From contig JASIDM010000139.1 in the NCBI GenBank assembly GCA_030044695.1, positions 1-5,075 on the forward strand: 5,075 bases of DNA, read 5' to 3'. The notes under the pieces are model-generated. The model was not told the origin of the DNA and searched no databases. It worked only from the letters and a program-made list of their open reading frames with translations. This document shows, piece by piece, positions 1-5,075 of this stretch (within the stretch, counting starts at the first letter, position 1; each line of letters begins with the position of its first letter). Position numbers and translations under genes: made by a program. The DNA is from Thermoplasmata archaeon (lineage in GTDB: Archaea > Thermoplasmatota > Thermoplasmata > Lutacidiplasmatales > UBA184).

Positions 1-953
1 GAGAGGCTCTTGGTCTCGGCATGGCGGACCACGGGCACCAGCAGACCGTCCGGCGCCGCCGTGGCGATGCCGAGGTGGCACGCCGAGCGGATCAGGAGCT
101 CGCCGCGCGCGTCGTCCATCGTGGCGTTCAGGCGCGGGTGAGCGCGCAGCGCCGTCACCACCGCCTTGACGATGTACGGCAGGTAGGTGAGGCGGACTCC
201 CTGCTTCTCGACGTGCTTGGCCATCCGCTCCCGCAGGTGGACGAGCTCGGTCGCGTCGACCTCCTCGACGTAGGTGAAGTGGGCCGCCCGGTGCACCGCC
301 TCGCTCATGTGCTCGGCGATCACGCGGCGGAGCCCCCGGATCGGGACCCGCTCGGCGATGTCGTCCGGCAACGGGGCGGCCGGCGCCCCGGTGGTCGCGG
401 GGGGTCCCGCCAGGGGGGCCACGGAGCCCGACGGCGCGGTCTCTCGAGAGCCGCCGCCGGGGGAGGCGAGATCCCCCTCGGTGATGCGACCCCCCGGTCC
501 TGAGCCCCTCACCGTCGCCAGGTCGATGCCGCGCTCGGCGGCGAGCCGCCGGACATAGGGGCTGGCCAGCGGCGCGGCCCCGGCCGATCCCGCACCGGCG
601 CCCGTCCCGCTCGTCGGCGACGGGCGGGCGGGAGCCGAGCCCGCCTCGAGCGAAGCGCGCGACGGGGGAGCCGCGGGGGGGCTGGGGGCGGCGGTCGCGG
701 GCGCGGCCCCGCTGCCAGCGCCTTCGAGGGTGACGAGCAGGCCGCCGACCTTCACCTTGTCGCCGACCTTGGCGTGTAGCTGGAGGACCTTGCCGGTGCG
801 GGGCGACGGGATCTCGACGTTGGCCTTGTCCGTGAGCACGCTCACCAGGGGGGCGTCCTCCCGGACGGTCTCGCCCTCCTTCACGAACCAGCGAACGATC
901 TCCCCCTCGGCGACGCCTTCGCCGATGTCGGGGAGGCGGAACTCGAACGGCAC
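1..953 (-). CDS. Dihydrolipoamide acyltransferase (E2) of a 2-oxoacid dehydrogenase complex, partial (C-terminus beyond left edge)
   Basis: This E2 core protein takes the acyl group from E1 on a swinging lipoyl arm and transfers it to CoA in the cytoplasm. I translated 317 codons. An N-terminal lipoyl domain spans about residues 2-77, opening with LPDIGEG and carrying the lipoylation motif TDKANVEIPSP with the acceptor Lys43. An Ala/Pro/Ser/Gly-rich linker follows at about 79-129. The peripheral-subunit-binding domain is at about 130-163 (SPYVRRLAAERGIDL, then GPGGRITEGDL). A second linker covers about 165-197, and the catalytic acyltransferase domain starts near 200 and is cut off. The catalytic HxxxDG motif would lie roughly 100 residues beyond the edge, so it cannot be checked. 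The GTG start at 953-951 is chosen because it lies just before the lipoyl fold and behind a strong Shine-Dalgarno; no other start fits. The gene is 8 nt downstream of E1 beta in the same operon. Family assignment is firm; the acyl substrate is not. Confidence 0.95.
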   Translation of the reverse strand, partial: MPFEFRLPDIGEGVAEGEIVRWFVKEGETVREDAPLVSVLTDKANVEIPSPRTGKVLQLHAKVGDKVKVGGLLVTLEGAGSGAAPATAAPSPPAAPPSRASLEAGSAPARPSPTSGTGAGAGSAGAAPLASPYVRRLAAERGIDLATVRGSGPGGRITEGDLASPGGGSRETAPSGSVAPLAGPPATTGAPAAPLPDDIAERVPIRGLRRVIAEHMSEAVHRAAHFTYVEEVDATELVHLRERMAKHVEKQGVRLTYLPYIVKAVVTALRAHPRLNATMDDARGELLIRSACHLGIATAAPDGLLVPVVRHAETKSL

Positions 954-956
954 GTT

Positions 957-963
957 CCCTCCT
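957..963 (-). promoter_or_regulatory. Shine-Dalgarno of the E2 gene, overlapping the E1 beta stop codon
   Basis: The minus strand reads TAGGAGGGAACGTG. AGGAGGG shares its first two bases with the TAG stop of E1 beta and ends 3 nt before the GTG start of E2. The spacing is short, but the match to the 16S 3' end is strong. It decides the GTG start and implies translational coupling. Confidence 0.75.
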
Positions 964-1939
964 AGTTGGCCCGGACCGCGTCCCGGACGGCCGCGGCGAT
1001 CCGCTCCGGACCGGGGAGGTAGACGTGCTCCAGGGCGTACGGGAACGGCGTGTCGTAGCCGGTGACCCGGGCGATCGGCGCCTTGAGCGAGTAGAACGCC
1101 TTCTCGGCCAGCAGCGCGGCGAGCTCCGCGCCGAAGCCGCAGAACCTCGCCGCCTCGTGCACCACGACGGCCCGGCCGGTCTTCGCCACGGACGCCAGCA
1201 CGGCGGCCTCGTCCAGGGGGACGAGGCTCCGCAGGTCGACGACCTCGGCCGAGATCCCCTCGCCGGCGAGGGTCGTCGCGGCCTCCGCCGACGGCGGGAC
1301 CATCGCCCCGTAGGCGAAGACGCTCACGTCCGTCCCGTCCCGGACGGTGCGCGCCTGCCCGAACGGGACGCGATGGTCCCCGTCGGGGACCTCGCCGGAG
1401 ACGGCGCGGTAGATCCGCTTCGGCTCGAGGAAGATCACCGGGTCCTCGTCCGCGACGGCGCTCAGGAGGAGACCCTTCGCGTCGGCGGGCGTCGACGGAA
1501 CGACGACCTTCAGCCCGGCCGTGTGGCAGAAGTACGCCTCGGTGCTCTGGGAGTGGTACAGCCCGCCCTTGATCCCGCCGCCGTACGGGGTGCGGATCAC
1601 GACGTGGCAGGGGAACTGCCCCCCGGACCGGTAGCGCAGTTTTGCCAGCTCGCTGACGATCTGGTCGAAGGCGGGATAGATGAAGTCCAGGAACTGGATC
1701 TCGGCGACCGGCTTCAGGCCGTACAGGGCCATCCCGATCGCCGTGCCGACGATCCCGGTCTCCGACAGCGGCGTGTCGAGGACCCGATCGGCGCCGAACT
1801 CCTTGAGCAGGCCGTCCGTCGCCCGGAAAACCCCGCCGTTGACCCCGACGTCCTCCCCGAGGACGACCACGTCCGGGTCGGCGCGCATCGCCTCGTGCAA
1901 GGCGCGGTTGACCGCCTGCACGACGGTGAGCTCGGTCAC
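962..1939 (-). CDS. 2-oxoacid dehydrogenase E1 component, beta subunit
   Basis: This is the beta subunit of the thiamine-diphosphate-dependent E1 heterotetramer, which decarboxylates a 2-oxoacid and reductively acylates the E2 lipoyl arm. With the GTG start at 1939 it has 325 residues, the usual family length. Visible landmarks are GEDVG at 28-32, PLSETGIVG at 57-65 including the conserved Glu60 expected to contact the thiamine ring, YHSQSTEA at 128-135 with the probable active-site His129, and the C-terminal transketolase-like domain with DLRSLVPLD at 235-243 and GYDTPFP at 294-300. A longer frame opens with a GTG at 1975, adding 12 residues (MRRHPRDPVEVA) and overlapping E1 alpha by 40 nt. 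I prefer 1939 because the GTG there forms a 4-nt GTGA overlap with the E1 alpha stop, has GAGGT just upstream, and gives the standard N-terminus (TELTVVQAVNRAL). The family is certain; the substrate (branched-chain oxoacids, pyruvate or a broad range) is not. Confidence 0.95.
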   Translation of the reverse strand: MTELTVVQAVNRALHEAMRADPDVVVLGEDVGVNGGVFRATDGLLKEFGADRVLDTPLSETGIVGTAIGMALYGLKPVAEIQFLDFIYPAFDQIVSELAKLRYRSGGQFPCHVVIRTPYGGGIKGGLYHSQSTEAYFCHTAGLKVVVPSTPADAKGLLLSAVADEDPVIFLEPKRIYRAVSGEVPDGDHRVPFGQARTVRDGTDVSVFAYGAMVPPSAEAATTLAGEGISAEVVDLRSLVPLDEAAVLASVAKTGRAVVVHEAARFCGFGAELAALLAEKAFYSLKAPIARVTGYDTPFPYALEHVYLPGPERIAAAVRDAVRAN

Positions 1940-3012
1940 GGCGACCTCGACGGGGTCCCGAGGGTGGCGGCGCACTGGCCGCGCTCCTCCTCGAGCCGCG
2001 GGGATCGGCGGGCGAAGACGTCGTCGAACAGCGAGAGCGGATCGACCAGCGCGGCCTTCTCCGCATGGGCGACGGCCGCGGCGATCGCGGCGCGGCTCTC
2101 CTCCCAGATCCGCGCGTCGCCCGGCTCGTCGAGCCGTCCGACGGCGACCAGGTCGGCCTTGAGCCGCGCCACCGGGTCATGCTCCCGGGCGGCCGCGACC
2201 TGCGCCTCGGGCCGGTAGCGGGTCGGATCGTCCGAGGTCGAGTGGGGACCGAACCGGTAGACCTGGGCTTCGATCATGGTCGGCCCGTCGCCCCGGACCG
2301 CCCGACCCCGGGCGCTTCGGACCGCGGCGTGGACGGCGCGGACGTCGTTGCCGTCGACCACCACCCCCGGGAAGCCGTACGCCTCGGCCTTCGCCGCCAG
2401 CGTCGCGCTCCTCGTCTGGCGTTCCCTCGGCAGCGAGATCGCCCAGCCGTTGTTCTGGCAGAAGAAGATCGTCGGGGCTCGGAAGACCCCCGCGAAGTTC
2501 ATCCCCGCGTGGAAGTCGTTCGAGCTCGTCGCCCCGTCGCCGAAGTAGGTGATCGTCACCGCGGGCGCCTGGCGGTACCTGACCGCCATCGCCGCGCCGA
2601 CGGCCTGCGGGATCTGGGTGCCGATCGGGCTGGAGGCGCTCACGAAGTGCTGGTCCCGGAACGAGAAGTGGTTCGGCATCTGCCGCCCCTTGACGAGATC
2701 GTCGGCGTTGCCGAACAGCTGGTCGACGATCGCCTGCAGCGGGACCCCCCGGACGAGCGCGACGGCGAGCTCACGGTAGGCCGGGAAGACCCAGTCGTCG
2801 GTCTCGAGCGCGAGCGCGGAGCCGATCAGCGCCGCCTCCTGGCCGGCGTGCGGCGCGTAGAACCCGATCCGACCCTGACGCTGGAGGGCGAGGCACCGCT
2901 CGTCGAGCGCGCGGACGAGCGCCATGGTGCGGTACGCCCCCAGAAGCCGCGGCTCGGAGAGGCCGTCGGGGCTCGCCGGCTCGGATTGCGGACGCGCCGA
3001 CGTGGTCGACAC
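1936..3012 (-). CDS. 2-oxoacid dehydrogenase E1 component, alpha subunit (branched-chain or pyruvate type)
   Basis: This is the alpha subunit of E1, which binds thiamine diphosphate and Mg2+. It has 358 residues, within the normal range. The thiamine diphosphate motif begins with GDG at 158-160 and ends with NN at 187-188. Other conserved stretches are QGRIGFY at 46-52, KGRQMPNHFS at 108-117, SSPIGTQIPQAVGAA near 127-141, and the loop YRFGPHSTSDDPTRYR at 252-267. The HSTSDD spacing matches branched-chain E1 alpha and lacks the extra Gly seen in Bacillus pyruvate dehydrogenase (GPHTMSGDD), but DPTRYR and QIPQAVGAAMA are also Bacillus-PDH-like, so the substrate stays open. The first 20 residues are a low-complexity tail ahead of the fold. 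The GTG at 3012 is the only reasonable start: the frame is closed by a stop at 3045-3043 and no start codon lies between. No good Shine-Dalgarno precedes it, which fits a leaderless or very short-leader mRNA. It is the first gene of the leftward operon and overlaps E1 beta by 4 nt. Confidence 0.95.
   Translation of the reverse strand: MSTTSARPQSEPASPDGLSEPRLLGAYRTMALVRALDERCLALQRQGRIGFYAPHAGQEAALIGSALALETDDWVFPAYRELAVALVRGVPLQAIVDQLFGNADDLVKGRQMPNHFSFRDQHFVSASSPIGTQIPQAVGAAMAVRYRQAPAVTITYFGDGATSSNDFHAGMNFAGVFRAPTIFFCQNNGWAISLPRERQTRSATLAAKAEAYGFPGVVVDGNDVRAVHAAVRSARGRAVRGDGPTMIEAQVYRFGPHSTSDDPTRYRPEAQVAAAREHDPVARLKADLVAVGRLDEPGDARIWEESRAAIAAAVAHAEKAALVDPLSLFDDVFARRSPRLEEERGQCAATLGTPSRSP
1944..1948 (-). 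promoter_or_regulatory. Shine-Dalgarno supporting the 1939 start of E1 beta
   Basis: On the minus strand GAGGT lies 4 nt before the GTG at 1939-1937, inside the last codons of E1 alpha. Together with the GTGA stop/start overlap it favours this start over the upstream GTG at 1975. Such coupling would help produce E1 alpha and E1 beta in the equal amounts their heterotetramer needs. Confidence 0.55.
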
Positions 3013-3017
3013 GCGGA

Positions 3018-3040
3018 CCCCGTTCTCTCCACGAACGGGG
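3018..3040. promoter_or_regulatory. Candidate operator: perfect 8-bp inverted repeat with 7-nt spacer
   Basis: CCCCGTTC at 3018-3025 and GAACGGGG at 3033-3040 are exact reverse complements separated by tctccac. Allowing one mismatch, the arms extend to 11 bp (3015-3025 and 3033-3043). The centre-to-centre spacing of the arms is 15 bp. The repeat lies between the TATA-like box and the E1 alpha start and covers the predicted leftward transcription start near 3019. This is a typical place for a dimeric repressor to block initiation. An RNA hairpin is possible only if transcription starts upstream of the repeat; the mismatch would then be a G-U pair. No regulator gene is in the window. Confidence 0.55.
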
Positions 3041-3050
3041 CCCTATAAGG
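3041..3050 (-). promoter_or_regulatory. TATA-like promoter element for the E1 alpha-E1 beta-E2 operon
   Basis: The minus strand reads CCTTATAGGG, an AT-rich island in otherwise very GC-rich DNA. Read as an archaeal TATA box centred at about 3045.5, it predicts transcription starting near 3019, leaving a leader of only about 7 nt before the GTG at 3012. This matches the lack of a Shine-Dalgarno there. The box is nearly symmetric (CCCTATAAGG on the plus strand), so it could also fire rightward with a start near 3072, giving the ABC operon a leader of about 98 nt. If the organism is bacterial, TATAAG would instead be a -10 element for the rightward direction, but I see no good -35 partner. Confidence 0.5.
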
Positions 3051-3135
3051 CTGGGGTGGAGGTGGGGTGTCGACGCCTCCGGTCGGAACGCCCGCCAGGA
3101 GGGGCGTGCCGCGCCCTACGCCGAAGAACTACCCC

Positions 3136-3146
3136 CTTCAAGTAGT
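3136..3146 (+). promoter_or_regulatory. Weak candidate promoter element for the ABC transporter operon
   Basis: CTTCAAGTAGT is a locally AT-richer stretch ending 24 nt before the ATG at 3170. At archaeal TATA spacing it would start transcription at or next to that ATG, giving a leaderless mRNA and explaining the missing Shine-Dalgarno. It is a poor TATA match. It also forms the right side of a small inverted repeat (ACTAC at 3128-3132, GTAGT at 3142-3146, 9-nt spacer). The alternative is rightward use of the 3041-3050 box. Confidence 0.25.
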
Positions 3147-3169
3147 CGTGCGTGGCTGGGCGCGGTCCC

Positions 3170-4165
3170 ATGGCGTTGGCCTCTCAGGACGGTCCGGCGA
3201 TCGAGACGCGGGGGCTCACCCGCGTCTTCCAGAGCCGCAAGGGGTTCCTGTTCCGGGAGCGGACCCGCACCGAGGCGCTGAAGGGCGTCGACCTGACCGT
3301 CGAGCGGGGGGCGATCTTCGGGCTCCTCGGGCCCAACGGGGCGGGTAAGACGACGTTCACGAAGATCCTCTCGACCCTGCTGCTGCCCACCGACGGCACG
3401 GCCCTGGTCCTGGGCCACGACGTGACGAAGGAGACCGAGTGGCTCCGGCCTCGCATGGGCCTCGTCCTCGGCGGGGAGCGCGGCCTCTACAACCGGATCA
3501 GCGGTCGGGACAACCTGCGCTACTTCGCCGACCTGTACGGGGTTCCGCTCGCCGAGCGCGAGCGCCGGATCCGGGAGGTCCTCGAGCGCGTCGACCTGCT
3601 CGACGCCGCCGACCGCCGGGTCGAGGAGTACTCCCGGGGGATGAAGCAGAAGCTCCACCTGGCGCGCGGGATCCTGCACCGGCCCGAGATCCTGTTCCTG
3701 GACGAGCCGACGATCGGCCTCGACCCGAAGAGCGCCCGCGAGACCCGCAAGCTGATCCGGTCCCTCGTCTCCGACGGCGTGACGATCTTCCTCACCACGC
3801 ACTACATGTTCGAGGCCGAGGAGCTCTGCCCGAAGCTCGCCATCCTCTCCAAGGGCCGCATCGTGGCGCGCGACACCGTCGACAACCTCCGTGCCCTGAT
3901 CGGCGGGGACCGGACGATCGAGGTGGAGGACTACGGCTTCGAGGACCGGGAGCTAGCGGTGCTCCGAGGGCTTCCCGGCGTCTCGAAGATCGTGACCGAG
4001 GAGTTCGGGCCGATGCTCCGGCTGACCCTGCGGATCCGCACGGGGGAGACGACGGTCGACGGAGTGCGCCGTAGCCTCCCCGGTCACCCCGAGCTGGCCG
4101 TGCGCGAGCGCCGGACCTCCCTCGAGGACGTCTACCTCGACCTCGTCGACGAGGAGGTCCGATGA
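3170..4165 (+). CDS. ABC-2 type transporter ATP-binding protein (DrrA/NatA-like)
   Basis: This is the cytoplasmic ATPase that powers the membrane protein encoded next. From the ATG at 3170 it has 331 residues. Visible motifs are an A-loop aromatic at about Phe20, Walker A GPNGAGKTT at 54-62, an ABC signature YSRGMKQKL at 154-162, Walker B ILFLDEP at 174-180 with catalytic Glu179, a D-loop in TIGLD at 181-185, and the switch His211 in TTHYMFEAEE. The Q-loop position reads LGGERGLY at 100-107 with no Gln. After about 245 there is an extra C-terminal domain ending in TSLEDVYLDLV, as in exporters of drugs, lipids or Na+. A GTG at 3152 would add six residues (MAGRGP). I prefer ATG 3170 because neither site has a Shine-Dalgarno and the extra residues look non-conserved. 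The stop overlaps the permease start by 4 nt. Family is certain; exported substrate is unknown. Confidence 0.93.
   Translation: MALASQDGPAIETRGLTRVFQSRKGFLFRERTRTEALKGVDLTVERGAIFGLLGPNGAGKTTFTKILSTLLLPTDGTALVLGHDVTKETEWLRPRMGLVLGGERGLYNRISGRDNLRYFADLYGVPLAERERRIREVLERVDLLDAADRRVEEYSRGMKQKLHLARGILHRPEILFLDEPTIGLDPKSARETRKLIRSLVSDGVTIFLTTHYMFEAEELCPKLAILSKGRIVARDTVDNLRALIGGDRTIEVEDYGFEDRELAVLRGLPGVSKIVTEEFGPMLRLTLRIRTGETTVDGVRRSLPGHPELAVRERRTSLEDVYLDLVDEEVR
4153..4158 (+). promoter_or_regulatory. Shine-Dalgarno of the ABC permease gene
   Basis: GGAGGT lies within the last codons of the ATPase gene, 3 nt before the permease ATG at 4162. With the ATGA stop/start overlap it indicates coupled translation of ATPase and permease. 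Confidence 0.65.
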
Positions 4166-4971
4166 GCGGGGCCGTCGCCGACGGCTACACGGGCCGACGT
4201 TCGACGTACGCCTCGCTGCGGCTCGCGTTCCTGCTGTTCATGGCCGATCCGCAGTGGCTGATCCCGTCGATGATCGCCCCCGTGATCTTCGGGCTCGTCT
4301 CGTTCGAGCTGTTCCGCGGCTACGGCCACTACTACCTCACCTACGCGATCCTCGGCGCCGGGATGATGAGCATGTGGGGCCAGACGCTCTACGGGAGCGG
4401 CTGGGCGACCGGGCAGGACCGGGAGTTCGGCACGCTCGAACCGACGATCCAGGCCCCCACGCCGTACCTGTACGTGGTCCTGGGCCGGGTCCTCTGGAAC
4501 GTCGTCTCCGGGCTGCTCGGCGGGCTGATCGTCTACCTCGTCGTCGTGGCGGCGGCAGGCTCTCCGCCGGCGCTACCGGATCCGCTCGCCTTCGTCGTGC
4601 TGTTCCTGTTCGTGATGCTGACGCTGGCGGCCGTCGGCGTGGTCTTCGCCGCGTTCTACGTGTACACGCGGTACGCCGGCTTCATCCAGAACGTCGGGGA
4701 GTTCGCCTTCTACGTCGGCACCGGCTGCATGTTCCCGGTGGTCCTCCTGCCGTTCTGGACGAACCCGATCGCCCTGGTCTTCCCGCCGACCTGGGCCCTG
4801 GACGCCTTGCGGTACGCGTCGATCCCGGGGTACGTCGGCTTCTCCTGGGGGTTCTGGCCGGACATCGCCGGCGCGATCGGGACCACCGCCGCCTACCTGC
4901 TGCTCGCCGGCTCGGTGTTCCACCGGGTCGAGCGCCACGTCCTCGAGGAAGGGAACCTCGACCACTACTGA
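4162..4971 (+). CDS. ABC-2 type transporter permease, six predicted membrane helices
   Basis: This is an integral membrane subunit that should form the translocation path driven by the upstream ATPase. It has 269 residues. By eye I see a cytoplasmic N-terminus of about 30 residues followed by six hydrophobic segments near 33-51, 58-78, 104-132, 140-167, 178-200 and 234-256. There is no large extracellular domain, which is the compact ABC2_membrane layout. The stretch DREFGTLEPTIQAPTP at 86-101, between helices 2 and 3, matches the conserved cytoplasmic region (consensus roughly E/D-R-x-x-G-T-L-E) thought to contact the ATPase. The start ATG overlaps the ATPase stop as ATGA and has GGAGGT upstream. 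The charged tail after about 255 (HRVERHVLEEG) would be cytoplasmic. The substrate cannot be inferred. Drug, lipid, polysaccharide and Na+ exporters all share this architecture. Confidence 0.9.
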   Translation: MSGAVADGYTGRRSTYASLRLAFLLFMADPQWLIPSMIAPVIFGLVSFELFRGYGHYYLTYAILGAGMMSMWGQTLYGSGWATGQDREFGTLEPTIQAPTPYLYVVLGRVLWNVVSGLLGGLIVYLVVVAAAGSPPALPDPLAFVVLFLFVMLTLAAVGVVFAAFYVYTRYAGFIQNVGEFAFYVGTGCMFPVVLLPFWTNPIALVFPPTWALDALRYASIPGYVGFSWGFWPDIAGAIGTTAAYLLLAGSVFHRVERHVLEEGNLDHY

Positions 4972-4980
4972 GGGGGAGGA
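4972..4980 (+). promoter_or_regulatory. Shine-Dalgarno of the third transporter-operon gene
   Basis: GGGGGAGGA begins immediately after the permease TGA stop and ends 6 nt before the ATG at 4987. The spacing is close to ideal for 4987 and too long for the in-frame ATG at 4996, so it decides the start. Confidence 0.75.
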
Positions 4981-4986
4981 CGAACG

Positions 4987-5075
4987 ATGGGCGAGATGGC
5001 GGTCCCCCGGACGTCGTTCTGGCGGACGCTCTGGACGAACGCCGTGTTCGCGCCCCGCACGAGCCTCGGCTTCAT
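4987..5075 (+). CDS. Start of a third gene in the ABC operon, probably a second ABC-2 permease (partial, cut by right edge)
   Basis: Only 29 codons are visible, reading MGEMAVPRTSFWRTLWTNA and then VFAPRTSLGF, before the window ends. The start is 15 nt after the permease stop and behind a strong Shine-Dalgarno, so it is a real gene in the same operon. The N-terminus has a short hydrophilic lead with basic and aromatic residues, as seen just before the first helix of ABC-2 permeases. ABC-2 operons with one ATPase and two permeases are common. Both points support a second permease subunit, but no membrane helix is visible yet, so the function is an inference from position. Confidence 0.6.
   Translation, partial: MGEMAVPRTSFWRTLWTNAVFAPRTSLGF

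Noticed and set aside
21..503. A 160-codon plus-strand frame opposite E2.
   Set aside because: The minus strand here encodes the E2 binding and catalytic domains without interruption. The plus-strand product is low-complexity with no start signal.
600..720. Low-complexity GC-rich stretch resembling a repeat region.
   Set aside because: It encodes the Ala/Pro/Ser-rich flexible linker of E2 in frame. It is a known feature of the family, not a separate repeat element.
954..961. A frameshift or missing gene between E1 beta and E2.
   Set aside because: E2 begins correctly with GTG at 953 and reads without interruption through the lipoyl, binding and catalytic domains to the window edge. It runs off the edge and is intact within the window.
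1025..2218. A 397-codon plus-strand open frame opposite E1 alpha and E1 beta.
   Set aside because: It is an antisense shadow of two unmistakable genes. Its translation is Arg/Gly/Asp-rich with no recognisable domain, as expected from GC-rich DNA with few stop codons.
2065..3048. A 327-codon plus-strand frame opposite E1 alpha, running into the intergenic region.
   Set aside because: It is antisense to a conserved enzyme, has Arg/Asp-rich composition and no recognisable domain.
3088..3107. Inverted repeat ACGCCC / GGGCGT with an 8-nt spacer in the intergenic region.
   Set aside because: Six-bp GC-rich arms are expected by chance here. It is not aligned with a promoter or start, and no T-tract follows that would make it a terminator.
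3106..3348. A possible upstream ORF starting at GTG 3106 behind AGGAGG at 3097-3102, overlapping the ABC ATPase in another frame.
   Set aside because: The product is rich in Pro, Arg and Gly with no family resemblance, and most of it is an out-of-frame copy of the ATPase. The Shine-Dalgarno match could be chance in G-rich DNA.
3116..3802. A 228-codon minus-strand frame opposite the ABC ATPase.
   Set aside because: It is antisense to the Walker A, signature and Walker B region of a clear ABC ATPase, and its composition is typical of a GC-rich shadow.

Overview
This window holds two divergent transcription units in very GC-rich DNA with little non-coding space. The left unit, read leftward, encodes a 2-oxoacid dehydrogenase complex in the order E1 alpha, E1 beta, E2. 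The E2 gene runs off the left edge. The right unit, read rightward, encodes an ABC-2 type transporter: an ATPase, a six-helix permease, and the first 29 codons of a third gene that is probably a second permease. All six genes are tightly packed within their operons, with 4-nt overlaps or gaps of 8 to 15 nt. The two units are separated by a 157-nt divergent control region.

The organism cannot be named from the sequence alone. First genes of each unit have no convincing Shine-Dalgarno sequence, whereas all internal genes do. A TATA-like box (ccctataagg, 3041-3050) sits about 27 nt upstream of where a very short leader of the E1 alpha mRNA would begin. This pattern fits a high-GC archaeon, for example a Thermoplasmatota-like lineage, some members of which carry E1/E2/E3 operons. 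A high-GC bacterium with many leaderless mRNAs (Actinomycetota, Deinococcota, Chloroflexota) is not excluded, because the same AT-rich hexamer could be read as a -10 element.

The left unit should catalyse oxidative decarboxylation of a 2-oxoacid. E1 alpha/beta uses thiamine diphosphate and transfers the acyl group to the lipoyl lysine of E2 (Lys43), and E2 passes it to CoA. The E1 alpha loop with HSTSDD at residues 257-262 has the branched-chain (BCKDH) spacing, but much of the protein also resembles Bacillus-type pyruvate dehydrogenase E1 alpha, so the substrate is unresolved. The E3 gene is expected to the left of the window but is not visible.

The right unit should be a membrane exporter of the DrrAB/NatAB class. 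Its substrate cannot be told. Nothing shows that the two units share a function.

The most interesting non-coding signal is a perfect 8-bp inverted repeat (3018-3025 and 3033-3040, 7-nt spacer) lying between the TATA-like box and the E1 alpha start, where a repressor of the dehydrogenase operon would be expected to bind. I saw no RNA genes, CRISPR arrays, mobile elements or phage genes, and no convincing evidence of an undescribed system.
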